Shown: one piece after another, positions 1 to 8,342 of the stretch
Layout of the letters: each line of letters opens with the position of its first letter
Position numbering within the stretch: position 1 is the first letter of the stretch
Assembly: GCA_002389675.1 (NCBI GenBank)
Contig: DGQF01000039.1
Coordinates: forward strand, 1 to 35,275
Source of the DNA: Gammaproteobacteria bacterium UBA4421
GTDB taxonomy: Bacteria; Pseudomonadota; Gammaproteobacteria; Pseudomonadales; Azotimanducaceae
Reading direction: 5' to 3'
Length of the DNA: 35,275 nucleotides
Translations under genes and position numbers: made by a program
The notes under the pieces: model-generated
Seen by the model: the letters and a program-made list of their open reading frames with translations, nothing else
The model's database searches: none
What the model was told of the DNA's origin: nothing

Positions 1-597
1 GGTCGAATGACCTTGAACGGTGCGATCTTCCGATCCGACTATGAGGACAAGCAAGAATCGATCTTAATTCCTGTGAACCTGGCGAATGTCGCAACGGTTG
101 TGCGTAATGCTTCATCTCTTGAGATGACTGGGGTTGAGCTCGAGATGATGTTCCAAATCACAGGAGCGTGGGACCTGATGGCTAACTATGGCTATCTTGA
201 CGCTGAGTACGATGATTATTTTGCTGACCTCAATGGTGACCAAGTAGTGACCGACAACTCAGATTTGACGTCGCGTAATACGCCTAAAAATACGTTTGGT
301 ATTACCACCTCTTATACGGTTCAAGTGGGCGAAGGCGAGCTGAAAGGTCGGTTGTCTTACCGGTATAGAAGTGGCTTGGAGACTAATGCTTCAAATAACC
401 CATTGGGTTCCTTGGGCAGCATTGATAACTTGAACGCGAATGTCACTTACGACATCAACAACTACAGCATCTCTGTTTGGGGTAAAAATATTACCAACGA
501 AAGAGAGCAGCGTTGGGGCACGGTAGGAGGTCTCACCACGCGTGGTTGGTGGAATGAGCCATCTACCTATGGTGTTACCCTAGCGGCTTCTTTCTAG
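1..597 (+). CDS. TonB-dependent receptor, C-terminal fragment (5' end outside window)
   Basis: This is the C-terminal part of an outer-membrane TonB-dependent receptor. The frame is open from the first base, so the plug domain and most of the barrel lie upstream of the window. What can be seen is about 198 residues of alternating amphipathic strands, with a GVELE-type strand near residue 40, a NYGYLDAEYDDY strand-turn, an SYRYRSG strand and a KNITNERE segment. All are typical of the last barrel strands. The protein ends in an aromatic residue (LAASF), the usual signal for outer-membrane assembly. The family imports siderophores, vitamin B12, glycans or other large substrates using ExbBD-TonB energy. 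The substrate cannot be told from this fragment. A strong terminator follows 29 bases after the stop. Confidence 0.9.
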   Translation, partial: GRMTLNGAIFRSDYEDKQESILIPVNLANVATVVRNASSLEMTGVELEMMFQITGAWDLMANYGYLDAEYDDYFADLNGDQVVTDNSDLTSRNTPKNTFGITTSYTVQVGEGELKGRLSYRYRSGLETNASNNPLGSLGSIDNLNANVTYDINNYSISVWGKNITNEREQRWGTVGGLTTRGWWNEPSTYGVTLAASF

Positions 598-626
598 AAA
601 AGAGCACGCGGGTTCAGTTGGAGAAA

Positions 627-650
627 GGGCGCCTTAGGCGCCCTTTTTTT
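627..650 (+). terminator. Rho-independent terminator after the TonB-dependent receptor
   Basis: A perfect 7-bp GC-rich stem (627-633 with 637-643) has a 3-base loop (TTA) and is followed at once by seven T residues (644-650). It begins 29 bases after the receptor stop codon and ends the rightward transcript before the leftward SnoaL-like gene. Confidence 0.93.
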
Positions 651-707
651 CAGCTCTTGTGCAATGGTGGTGTTGCCCGGTGATTGAGCGTGCAGCCTAA
701 GTGAGCG

Positions 708-1163
708 CTAGCGTCTTTTAGGTGAGGGAAAGTGAGCCTGATTTTTGAAAGCGAAATGCAATTGGCAGTGGTCTATGCGCCAAACTCCGCGGGCTTTCGC
801 AAACGTCGCGTCGTAATGTCCAATGGCTGAGGGTCCGTCGAGATCCACCGGCTTGTCTGTGAGACTGGCAGGCCCCACGTGGCGGTATAGATTCAGATAA
901 GCGATCCCAACTGCTCGATTTTCGTCGGTGATGTTGATGTATATATTGCATAACAGGTGTCGTGAACGCAGTTCTCGAGGGCGGCTGGCGACTGATTGAC
1001 GAATTTCGTTTTTGCCGTGTACAGGACGTCCCACGTCCAGCACCGCTGTTTCAGTAAATAAGTCAACAAACCCTTCATAGTCGCCGAAATCTAGGGTGCG
1101 AGCATAAGCGTTGAAGAGCTCAGTGCATGCGAAGATATCATCCCGACTGTGTTTTTTTGTCAT
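708..1163 (-). CDS. SnoaL-like / NTF2-fold protein
   Basis: A 151-residue protein of the nuclear-transport-factor-2 fold, SnoaL-like type. The start (RDDIFACTELFNAYARTLD), the DLFTETAVLDVG segment, the GKNEIRQ helix and the GHYDATFAK....WRID strand pair match this small cone-shaped fold. Members include polyketide cyclases, ketosteroid isomerase-like enzymes, small dehydratases and binding proteins, often beside steroid or aromatic degradation genes. No substrate can be assigned. It lies 53 bases downstream of the dcp-like peptidase on the same strand, so read-through is possible, but a functional link is not evident. There is no strong ribosome binding site; the ATG at 1163 is the only reasonable start. 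Confidence 0.75.
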   Translation of the reverse strand: MTKKHSRDDIFACTELFNAYARTLDFGDYEGFVDLFTETAVLDVGRPVHGKNEIRQSVASRPRELRSRHLLCNIYINITDENRAVGIAYLNLYRHVGPASLTDKPVDLDGPSAIGHYDATFAKARGVWRIDHCQLHFAFKNQAHFPSPKRR

Positions 1164-1216
1164 ATTTTATTGCGCTCTTTTAAGTCTAAATTTTAAATTG
1201 TGGCCTGTCGTTTAGT

Positions 1217-3247
1217 CTATACGCCCGCCAAGCCTCGGTTTGCCAATAGCGCCTCTACAGAGGGCCGGCGACCTCGGAATGACTCATATAAAGCCATTGG
1301 TTCGCCAGACCCACCGCGCTCCAAAATATTGCGGCGTAGCGATAAAGCTGTAGCGGGGTCAAAGATCCCGTTGTCTTTGAAGGCTTCAAAACCGTCAGCG
1401 TCCAAAACCTCGGCCCAGATGTAAGCGTAGTACCCGGCTGAGTAGTGTTCGCCGGCAAAGATGTGCTGAAAATAAGTGGACTTGTAACGCGCAGTGATTG
1501 TTTTTGGCAAACCAATGCGTGCCATTTCAATTCGTTCAAGCGCATCTGGGGTAAGCGAGGTACTGTCTGTTGCTGCATGCCAGGCCAGATCAAGGTAGGC
1601 GGCCGCGAGATATTCACAGGTCTGAAAGCCCTGATTAAACGTACTTGCCGCGAGAATTTTCTGGATCAGGTGCTCGGGAATGTGCTCATTGCTGTCGACG
1701 TGTTTTGCGTATTGTCGCAATACCGCTGGCTCCATTGCCCAATGCTCAAAGATCTGTGAGGGCAGTTCAACAAAATCCCGTTTCACATTGGTGCCGGCTT
1801 GACTGGGATAACGCACTTGGCTGAGTAAGCCATGCAGCGCATGCCCAAACTCGTGAAATAATGTGGTGACTTCGTCTAGCCCCAACAGACAAGGTGATGA
1901 TTTAGGAAAATTACAGCAATTCACAACGATTGGGCGAACGTGGCTCGCCAGGTTGGATTGTCCGCGAAATTGGCTCATCCAAGCGCCACCGCGTTTTGAA
2001 GGCCGCATAAAATAATCGGTCATAAAAATACCGATCAGCGAGCCGTCGCTGTCGTTGACTTCAAAGCAGGTAACATCGGGGTGATAAGTGGGTAATTCTG
2101 GCGCAGGCCTAAACGTGATTCCGAATAAGGTATTGGCAACCATAAAAGCGCCATCGCGAACCGTTTCGAGCTCAAAGTAGGGCTTGATTTCGGACTCGTT
2201 GAGTTTAAATCGGGCGGCTCGTAATTTTTCTGTGTAATACCACCAGTCCCAAGGTTCCAGGTCAAAATTCTCTCCCTGTTGGTGAATTAAAGCCTGCAGA
2301 TCAGCAGCCTCCTGCTCGGCTTTTTTTCGAGCCGGTTGCCAGATTTCATCTAACAGTCGGTGTACGGCGTCCGGATTTCCAGCCATGCGATCTTCGAGCA
2401 TATAGTGGGCGTGGGATGCGAATCCTAAGATTTGCGCACGTTGTCGCCTTAAGGATGAAATCTCTAGTGCAATGTTCGTGTTGCCTGCCGTGTCGTCGCT
2501 GCTTGCACATTGCGTGTAGGCGTTGAACAGTGTTTCTCGTAATTCGCGATTGTCGGCGAACTGCATAAATGGCGTGAATGATGAGCGAGAGATGCTGAAC
2601 GCGTATTTTCCGGGGTGGCCGCGTTCTCCTGCTTCGTTCGCCGCGGCGCGCAGAACAGGTTCAGGGAGTCCGCTAAGCTCTGTTTGTTGGGTTAGTATCA
2701 GGGCAAAGCGATTGGTTTCAGCGAGGATGTTTTGTCCGAATTGGGTTTCCAGTGAAGCTAATCGTTGGTTGATTGCTGCGATCTGGAGTTGTCCTTCGGC
2801 ATTAAGATTGGCGCCGCCACGGATAAAGTCCGAAAAAACCTGTTTGACCAGCAGGCGTTGATCCAGCTCAAGATCGAGCGTAGCCAAGTTGTCGAAAATA
2901 AGCTTGATGCGTTGAAATAGTCCAGTGTGGCCGTAGATGAAACTATTGTGAGCCGACCATTGAATCGAAGCGGCTTGCTCGATTTCTTGTCGTGCTGGAT
3001 TGGTATCGCTGGCGGCTAAGTTGTAAAAGAGGTCTGTAGTTTTAGTTAATTGGTGGCCGCTCGTTTCCATCGCCACGATGGTGTTGTCAAAGGTAGGCGA
3101 GGCTGGATTGTTTGCTATTTTATCAACTTCGCTCGCATGTTCGTCAAAGGCTTGCGCAAAGGCTTCGCTGTAGTGGTGGTCGTGTATATCGTTAAATTTG
3201 GGCATCCCAAAAGGTGCTTGCCAGGTTTGGAAGATCGGATTTGTCAT
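1217..3247 (-). CDS. dcp: M3 family peptidyl-dipeptidase (Dcp-type)
   Basis: A 676-residue zinc metallopeptidase of family M3, close in length to E. coli Dcp (681). The zinc motif HEFGH is at residues 465-469 within TLFHEFGHALHGL; Glu466 is the expected catalytic base. The opening (MPKFNDIHDHHYSEAF, then NPASPTFDNTI), the PWDWWYYTEKLR segment, IKPYFEL, YHPDV and RDFVELPSQIFEHWA follow Dcp rather than oligopeptidase A. The enzyme removes dipeptides from peptide C-termini and takes part in peptide turnover. No signal peptide is visible, so a cytoplasmic location is likely. It is divergent from the small ORF/dehydrogenase pair across a 154-base gap that should hold both promoters. Confidence 0.92.
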   Translation of the reverse strand: MTNPIFQTWQAPFGMPKFNDIHDHHYSEAFAQAFDEHASEVDKIANNPASPTFDNTIVAMETSGHQLTKTTDLFYNLAASDTNPARQEIEQAASIQWSAHNSFIYGHTGLFQRIKLIFDNLATLDLELDQRLLVKQVFSDFIRGGANLNAEGQLQIAAINQRLASLETQFGQNILAETNRFALILTQQTELSGLPEPVLRAAANEAGERGHPGKYAFSISRSSFTPFMQFADNRELRETLFNAYTQCASSDDTAGNTNIALEISSLRRQRAQILGFASHAHYMLEDRMAGNPDAVHRLLDEIWQPARKKAEQEAADLQALIHQQGENFDLEPWDWWYYTEKLRAARFKLNESEIKPYFELETVRDGAFMVANTLFGITFRPAPELPTYHPDVTCFEVNDSDGSLIGIFMTDYFMRPSKRGGAWMSQFRGQSNLASHVRPIVVNCCNFPKSSPCLLGLDEVTTLFHEFGHALHGLLSQVRYPSQAGTNVKRDFVELPSQIFEHWAMEPAVLRQYAKHVDSNEHIPEHLIQKILAASTFNQGFQTCEYLAAAYLDLAWHAATDSTSLTPDALERIEMARIGLPKTITARYKSTYFQHIFAGEHYSAGYYAYIWAEVLDADGFEAFKDNGIFDPATALSLRRNILERGGSGEPMALYESFRGRRPSVEALLANRGLAGV

Positions 3248-3401
3248 TGGGCCTTAACCTGGTGAAGAAGGGCTTGAGTTTAACAAGATCTGTAAAGATG
3301 GGCATTTACTGTGTCGATGTGTGGTCTCTTTTCCCGTGCTGGGCTTTGCCGTAGGATGGTCTTGCTGCTGCTCAACACACATCTAAATAGGAGGCGGAAT
3401 A

Positions 3402-3524
3402 ATGCACGATCAGTTCAGTTTACAAGCCACCGCAAATCAGCAAGGTGAGAACCGTTCTGCGGTTGTCGGAAAGCCTGTTTTGCTGATCACATGCACAACT
3501 TTTTGCGTTGACATGGGCCGATGA
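3402..3524 (+). CDS. Small ORF (40 aa) overlapping the dehydrogenase start; leader or small protein
   Basis: An ATG at 3402 lies 7 bases after a full AGGAGG ribosome binding site (3389-3394) and opens a 40-codon frame. Its TGA (3522-3524) overlaps the ATG of the downstream dehydrogenase in an ATGA arrangement. The peptide begins MHDQFSLQATANQQGENRS, contains a hydrophobic VLLITCTTF segment with two cysteines and ends VDMGR. I do not recognise it. The dehydrogenase has no convincing ribosome binding site of its own, so this frame probably serves at least to couple its translation. It could be a real small protein, a leader peptide or the remnant of an upstream gene. The excellent start signal is the main evidence. 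Confidence 0.5.
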   Translation: MHDQFSLQATANQQGENRSAVVGKPVLLITCTTFCVDMGR

Positions 3525-4291
3525 GTCGCCTTGCCGATAAGGTTGCGCTGATTACAGGCGGCGCTTCCGGATTGGGGCGCGGTATTGCGCAGCGCTTCCA
3601 GGAAGAAGGCGCAATCACGTTTATCAGTGATGTTAATGCCGAGTTGGGTTTGAGGGTGGCTGATGAACTGGGTGTTCATTTTCTCCCTCAAGATGTTGCC
3701 AGTGAAACGCAGTGGGAGTCGGTGATCGCCGATATTCTGGGGCGTTCTGGCCAGCTGGATATCATGGTTAATAATGCCGGTATTTTTAGTAGTGCACCGA
3801 TAGACGAGACGCCCTTGGCACAATGGCAACAGGTCTTAGACATTAACCTCACAGGTGTTTTTCTAGGCTGTAAGCACGCGGTAAGAGCTATGAAAAATAA
3901 CCCAGGGGGCGCGGGTGGATCCATCATAAATATGTCATCGGTGGTTGGCTTGCGCGGCCAGGTAGGCGGTTCATCGTATTCGGCCAGCAAAGGCGGCGTC
4001 CGCTTGCTGACCAAAACAGTGGCCGTGGAAAATGCAGCAATTGGCATCCGTTGTAACTCAATTCACCCAGGTATTATCGACACGCCGATAATGGACCCTA
4101 TATTTTCGGCTGCGCCGGATGCGGATGCCCTCAGAACTCAGATTGCGAGTACGTTGCCGATAGGTTATTTGGGAGATCCTGCCCGCGACATTGGTAATAT
4201 GGCGGTTTATCTCGGTGCGGACGAGAGCATATATCTCACCGGGACGGAGATGGTTGTCGATGGGGGTATGACCATCGGTCTGCCCAGATAA
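3521..4291 (+). CDS. Short-chain dehydrogenase/reductase, NAD-type
   Basis: A 256-residue classical SDR oxidoreductase. The nucleotide-binding motif TGGASGLG is at residues 12-19 and Asp37 (FISDVN) suggests preference for NAD over NADP. NNAG is at 84-87. The catalytic set is Ser140 (INMSS), Tyr153 and Lys157 (YSASK). The C-terminal DPARDIGNMAVYLGADES....GTEMVVDGGM is typical of 3-hydroxy/3-oxo or hydroxysteroid-type SDRs. It should oxidise or reduce a secondary alcohol/ketone; the substrate is unknown. Its start codon overlaps the stop of the small ORF at 3402-3524, so translation is probably coupled. Convergent with the GPH transporter downstream. Confidence 0.9.
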   Translation: MSRLADKVALITGGASGLGRGIAQRFQEEGAITFISDVNAELGLRVADELGVHFLPQDVASETQWESVIADILGRSGQLDIMVNNAGIFSSAPIDETPLAQWQQVLDINLTGVFLGCKHAVRAMKNNPGGAGGSIINMSSVVGLRGQVGGSSYSASKGGVRLLTKTVAVENAAIGIRCNSIHPGIIDTPIMDPIFSAAPDADALRTQIASTLPIGYLGDPARDIGNMAVYLGADESIYLTGTEMVVDGGMTIGLPR

Positions 4292-4333
4292 AGTAGCCCG
4301 AGCGGTTATCCTGTTTAAGTCACTGGATCGGAT

Positions 4334-5842
4334 TCACGTGTTCCGTCGCTCGTCCAACGCGTGTTGAATTTTTGTCACCGCTTCGCGCGATAGGGTGTAT
4401 TTGAGTAGCAGGACAAACGGTACAAGATTCAATGCGGGCAGGACGATGCCGTCGATAATTGCCATGCGGCGTAATATGTCTCCGCTGACTTCGCCTGGCT
4501 GAGAGCCGACCGGAAAAACAATCACCCATTCCAATATGAGCCCACCAATGGTTAAGCCTGCCCCGGTGGTTACCTTGGTTGAGAAACTTATGCCTCCCGA
4601 AAAAATACCTTCTTGGCGTAATCCGTTTTGCAGTTCTTGTTGGTCTGCGACATCCGCGATCATCGAGGCAAACATCATCAGCATCAAGAAGTAGCTGTAT
4701 AACATCAGGCAGGCGTGTGCGACGAGTATTGGCAGTAATAGGGGGTCGTGGTTGTCGGGTAGCCAGCCGGCGAATCTGCACGAGACCTTGAGGATTTGCA
4801 GTACGGTTAAACTGGTCACGGCCGCTAACATAATATTGCGTTTTTCGAAGCGGCGTTGAAGTGGTCCAACGGTTACGATGGATAGCGCCATACCTAAAAA
4901 TGACAGTGACATCCACTTGAGTTCTTCAGGCCCGAATCCCCAGAAGAAAGTGTTCATGTAGGTGTCAAAGACTTGCCCTGTGCCGACGACAGCCGCTGCG
5001 ATCAGTGTGGCAACAAAAAGCACGCGAAAGTTTTTATTGGCTAAGGCGGCGTAAACGCGGTGGATCATGTCACCAGGGTTGGGGCGCGCAACGGCCTGAT
5101 TCGGCTGCGGTAAAAACTTAATTTGGTCTAACGTGGCCAGCGTTGAAAGGAGCATCCAAAACGCCATGAGTGTTGCAATGACAGCCGCGAAGCGTGGGTA
5201 ACTTGCGGGATTGAATAGCCCATTGACATAAGCATCTGATGCTGGAAACAACGCATAGATGAAAAAGATAAAAATAACGCCGCCAAGTCCGCCGATTAAC
5301 ATTCGATAGGCAATAATGGTGGTTCGCTCAGCATAATCTTCCGAGAGTTCTGCCGCGATGGCGCCCCAAGGCACGGCAAAAAAGGTAAAACTGATTCTCA
5401 GGACAATGCTGCAAGCCAGCATCCAGGCTGCCAAGCCGCCATCTTGAAGGGTCTCTGGTGGCGAAAAAAGTGCGAACATTGCTCCGCAGGTGGGCAGGAT
5501 CGATGCCAGCATCAGCCCGTGACGGCGACCCAGGCGGGACCGAAAGCTGTCGGAAAAGGCGCCCACCATCGGGTCCGTGATCGCATCGATAAGCAATGAA
5601 GCGGCTATGGCAAGCGCCGCCAGGCTGGCAGATAACCCTAGGACCTGAGAGTAATAGAGTAGTAACAGAGTGTTGAATGCCCAATCTTTGTGTTGACCTG
5701 GCAAAGCGCTGAAGCCTTGAGCCAGTTTCGTTGTGAAAGGTACTGGACCTTGTCGCCTTTGCTGACGCTGAAAGCCAGCACTGCTGGGTTCGCTGCCTTC
5801 TTGGTTAAAGGGCTTAAGAGCCATTGCGCAGTGAACCGGCAT
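4334..5842 (-). CDS. GPH-family (MelB-like) MFS symporter
   Basis: A 502-residue multi-pass membrane protein of the glycoside-pentoside-hexuronide:cation symporter branch of the major facilitator superfamily. The family signature between helices 2 and 3 is seen as DAITDPMVGAFSDSFRSRLG followed by RRHG (residues 86-109). About twelve hydrophobic segments follow, with an AVPWGAIAAEL segment in helix 4. Members take up sugars or other organic anions with Na+ or H+. Many homologues in marine bacteria sit beside catabolic genes with non-sugar substrates, so the substrate is open. It lies 45 bases downstream of the Coq4-family gene on the same strand. The start is uncertain: an in-frame ATG seven codons in (MALKPF) is possible, and the first 35 residues are hydrophilic. 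Confidence 0.85.
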   Translation of the reverse strand: MPVHCAMALKPFNQEGSEPSSAGFQRQQRRQGPVPFTTKLAQGFSALPGQHKDWAFNTLLLLYYSQVLGLSASLAALAIAASLLIDAITDPMVGAFSDSFRSRLGRRHGLMLASILPTCGAMFALFSPPETLQDGGLAAWMLACSIVLRISFTFFAVPWGAIAAELSEDYAERTTIIAYRMLIGGLGGVIFIFFIYALFPASDAYVNGLFNPASYPRFAAVIATLMAFWMLLSTLATLDQIKFLPQPNQAVARPNPGDMIHRVYAALANKNFRVLFVATLIAAAVVGTGQVFDTYMNTFFWGFGPEELKWMSLSFLGMALSIVTVGPLQRRFEKRNIMLAAVTSLTVLQILKVSCRFAGWLPDNHDPLLLPILVAHACLMLYSYFLMLMMFASMIADVADQQELQNGLRQEGIFSGGISFSTKVTTGAGLTIGGLILEWVIVFPVGSQPGEVSGDILRRMAIIDGIVLPALNLVPFVLLLKYTLSREAVTKIQHALDERRNT

Positions 5843-5887
5843 GCTCAGGAAAAACCGCTCGCGCCGTTAGCTCTGCGCGTGGGTGGA

Positions 5888-6922
5888 TTAGACTGGACAA
5901 AGAGACTGCCCGCGGCGAAGACGTCTGATTTTTTTACCTATATCAATACCCAAACGCAAACGCTCCCATCGTGTTCCGGTGGAAAAAGTTTCTAGCAAGT
6001 TTTCGGGCAAGACGCTGCGGTAGGGTGTAATGCCATATCGTTGTCGAATCTCTTGGATCGGTGCCGACCACTCGTTTTCCCATTCGATATCCATCATAGC
6101 GGGCGTATTTTGACCGTGATGCCACGCTTCCATGATCAATTGCATCAAAATAGGAAAACTGGCGGGCAGCCCAATATGACTCTTGGCCACTGCCACGGCC
6201 AAGAACATGGCTGAATAGTTATGGCCGAATTGCGCTAGCTGAAAGGCGGAAATTGCGATCTCATGCGATCCGCTGGTACTGTAGCCAGCCACGAGATGCC
6301 AAACGTCATGCATTTGAAGAATGCGAACGTTGAGATATTGCAGCGCCGCTGGTAGGGCGGATAAGTGAATATCTTCGCGATTTAAAACCTCAAGATCATA
6401 GCCGTTGTCGACCAGCATACGGTATAGAATTTCACCCAAGCTACCCTCTTGGCATACGCCAAGGGCGGTCAAGTCAGTGCGCCCGGGAACGGGACGGCTC
6501 AGTGCGCAGGCCGCACCAGGGTGGGCGCGGGCAGCGTCTTCGCTAAGGTCTTGCATGGTGTCATCCACCGCGCCGCCTAGACCTGCGACCGCAGCCGTAA
6601 TGCTGCTGGCGTCAAAATTTTGTTGATCAATCACTGCCCAGAACGCTTGCCAAAAGGTGGAATCCAAAGGGGCATGTTGGCTTGCGATTGAAAATTTTGG
6701 CGCCGGCGCCGGTGCTGTGCCGCAACCGTCAAGCCACTGGTTAGCCAGGGTTGTATAAGTTGGAGATATGGCTGAGGGACACGCAAATGCGCTCCAGCAA
6801 AGGGCGGCCACAATGGTCTCGCGGGCGCTGGCGTCACCACGTTTGGCCGCGTCAACTGCGGCTTTAAGGTCCTCGGTGGTTGGCGCGATGACCGATTGTT
6901 CGAATTTATGGCGATCTTGCAT
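5888..6922 (-). CDS. Coq4-family protein with long N-terminal extension
   Basis: A 344-residue protein whose C-terminal half (about 140-320) resembles Coq4, a ubiquinone-biosynthesis protein. The diagnostic zinc motif HDxxH-(11 residues)-E is intact: His205, Asp206, His209 and Glu221 in MHDVWHLVAGYSTSGSHE. It is followed by the QLAQFGHNYSAMFL helix and EAWHHGQNTP, both Coq4-like. Typical Coq4 proteins have about 220-270 residues; here some 140 residues precede the recognisable part, with no match I know. Eukaryotic Coq4 organises the CoQ complex and has been linked to C1 decarboxylation/hydroxylation of the quinone ring. In bacteria some homologues are not near ubi genes, as here. It lies upstream of a GPH transporter on the same strand and is divergent from the Eis-like gene. 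Confidence 0.8.
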   Translation of the reverse strand: MQDRHKFEQSVIAPTTEDLKAAVDAAKRGDASARETIVAALCWSAFACPSAISPTYTTLANQWLDGCGTAPAPAPKFSIASQHAPLDSTFWQAFWAVIDQQNFDASSITAAVAGLGGAVDDTMQDLSEDAARAHPGAACALSRPVPGRTDLTALGVCQEGSLGEILYRMLVDNGYDLEVLNREDIHLSALPAALQYLNVRILQMHDVWHLVAGYSTSGSHEIAISAFQLAQFGHNYSAMFLAVAVAKSHIGLPASFPILMQLIMEAWHHGQNTPAMMDIEWENEWSAPIQEIRQRYGITPYRSVLPENLLETFSTGTRWERLRLGIDIGKKIRRLRRGQSLCPV

Positions 6923-7087
6923 TCCGCGAACTCCAGCAGAATAGTTAAGTGATCATTAAGCCATGGGACCCAAGGATATGCCAAGCCCTGGGACGCTAGA
7001 TCCTAAAAAACCGATTTTGTGTTTGTAAGTCGTATCAGTAGTATGGGGCGCCTAGTCGCCAGAACGTGTTTTAACAGGAGTGCATGC

Positions 7088-8323
7088 TTGACAACCGACG
7101 ACGCTATTATTCAATCGCGTGCCTACGTGCGCGAGACAGATCAAGCAGCTGTGCAGCGCATTTGGCGTGAAGTGGGTTGGATTGATAAAGACAATCAAAC
7201 CCACTTGGACGATTTTTTAGCAGATGGTGATGTTTTGCTGGCAACCCTCGATGATGAGCCTGAATGTGCAGTCGTGACCGTTCCAGGTACTTTGCGACTG
7301 CAATCGGTTGACCTGCCGCTGTGTGCGGTGACTGCTGTGACGACCAGTAGAGTTGCCCGAGGGAGGGGTATGGCGCGACGGTTAACCGCTCTGCAATTGG
7401 CCAAGGCTGCAAAAAAAGGCGCCGCGGTGGCTGCCTTGGGTATGTTCGACCAAGGGTTTTATGATCAATTGGGGTTTGGCTCTGGCAGTTATGCGCATGA
7501 TTTTCGCTTCGATCCGGCGTCGCTGACGGTCGATGTCTGCCGACGTACGCCGCGTCGCCTCACCTGCGAGGACTATCAGCAGATGCATGCGGCTATGGTG
7601 GCGCGGCACAAACTCAATGGCGCCGTCGTTTTAGACTCGAGTTTGATGTTGAAGGCTGAGCTGGCTTGGGTGGAAGACGGCTTTGGCCTGGGCTTTGGTG
7701 ATACCAGGTTAACGCACTTTTTATGGCTAGCACCCAAAGGAGATCACGGGCCCTACAGCGTGCGTTTTATGGCCTATGAAAATGCTGATCAGTTGATTGA
7801 ATTGCTGGGGATGTTAAAGGCGATGGCCGATCAGGTGTATAGCGTGCGGATGCTCGAGCCTCCTGAAATTCTGTTGCAAGATTTACTCCGGCGGCCTTTT
7901 CGAAATCAGGCGCTGACCAAGGGCAGTGAATTTATGTCCCAGCATACGGCTGAGGCCTATTGGCAGATGCGGATTTTGGATCTCTCACGGTGTGTGGCTG
8001 CTTTCAGAAGCTTTGGAGAGGCGTTTCAGGTGAACCTGCATCTGACGGATGAGTTGGCCATGTCATTGCCCGAAGGTGCGTGGTCGGGTGTCGCGGGCAC
8101 CTATGTATTGTCCTTTGGGGCGACTTCCAGCGCGGTTTCGGGTTATGACAACGCCCTGCCAGTGTTGAGTTGCACTGTAAACGCCTTCACCCGCTGGCTG
8201 TGGGGGGTTGCGCCGGCGTCTCGTCTTGCGATCACAGATCAGTTTCGCGCCGAGCCGTCTGTGCTTATGGCGCTAGATCTGGTAAACCCCTTGGCGGCGC
8301 CCCAGCCTGGCTGGGACTTTTGA
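7088..8323 (+). CDS. Eis-like GNAT N-acetyltransferase with SCP2-type C-terminal domain
   Basis: About 411 residues with the architecture of mycobacterial Eis: a GNAT domain, a second GNAT-like domain and a C-terminal sterol-carrier-like domain. The acetyl-CoA loop is seen as VARGRGMARRLT and the Tyr-containing GFYDQLGFGSGSY matches the region that carries the general-acid Tyr in Eis. The protein ends in GWDF; in Eis the carboxylate of a C-terminal Phe is the general base. I chose TTG at 7088 because AGGAG (7076-7080) sits 7 bases before it and the protein then starts MTTDDAIIQSRAYVRETD, as expected. An upstream in-frame ATG at 7019 would add an unlikely 23 residues. Eis acetylates amines such as aminoglycosides and protein lysines; the substrate here is unknown. 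Followed 19 bases later by rsgA. Confidence 0.82.
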   Translation: MTTDDAIIQSRAYVRETDQAAVQRIWREVGWIDKDNQTHLDDFLADGDVLLATLDDEPECAVVTVPGTLRLQSVDLPLCAVTAVTTSRVARGRGMARRLTALQLAKAAKKGAAVAALGMFDQGFYDQLGFGSGSYAHDFRFDPASLTVDVCRRTPRRLTCEDYQQMHAAMVARHKLNGAVVLDSSLMLKAELAWVEDGFGLGFGDTRLTHFLWLAPKGDHGPYSVRFMAYENADQLIELLGMLKAMADQVYSVRMLEPPEILLQDLLRRPFRNQALTKGSEFMSQHTAEAYWQMRILDLSRCVAAFRSFGEAFQVNLHLTDELAMSLPEGAWSGVAGTYVLSFGATSSAVSGYDNALPVLSCTVNAFTRWLWGVAPASRLAITDQFRAEPSVLMALDLVNPLAAPQPGWDF

Positions 8324-8342
8324 GGGTTCAAGAGAGGCGTTT

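Noticed and set aside
3437..3829. 130-residue antisense frame over the small ORF and SDR start
   Set aside because: It lies opposite a clear SDR and has no ribosome binding site or recognisable features.
4320..4916. 198-residue frame on the same strand as the GPH symporter, in another phase
   Set aside because: Composition is Arg/Thr-rich without hydrophobic segments; it is a shadow of the transporter.
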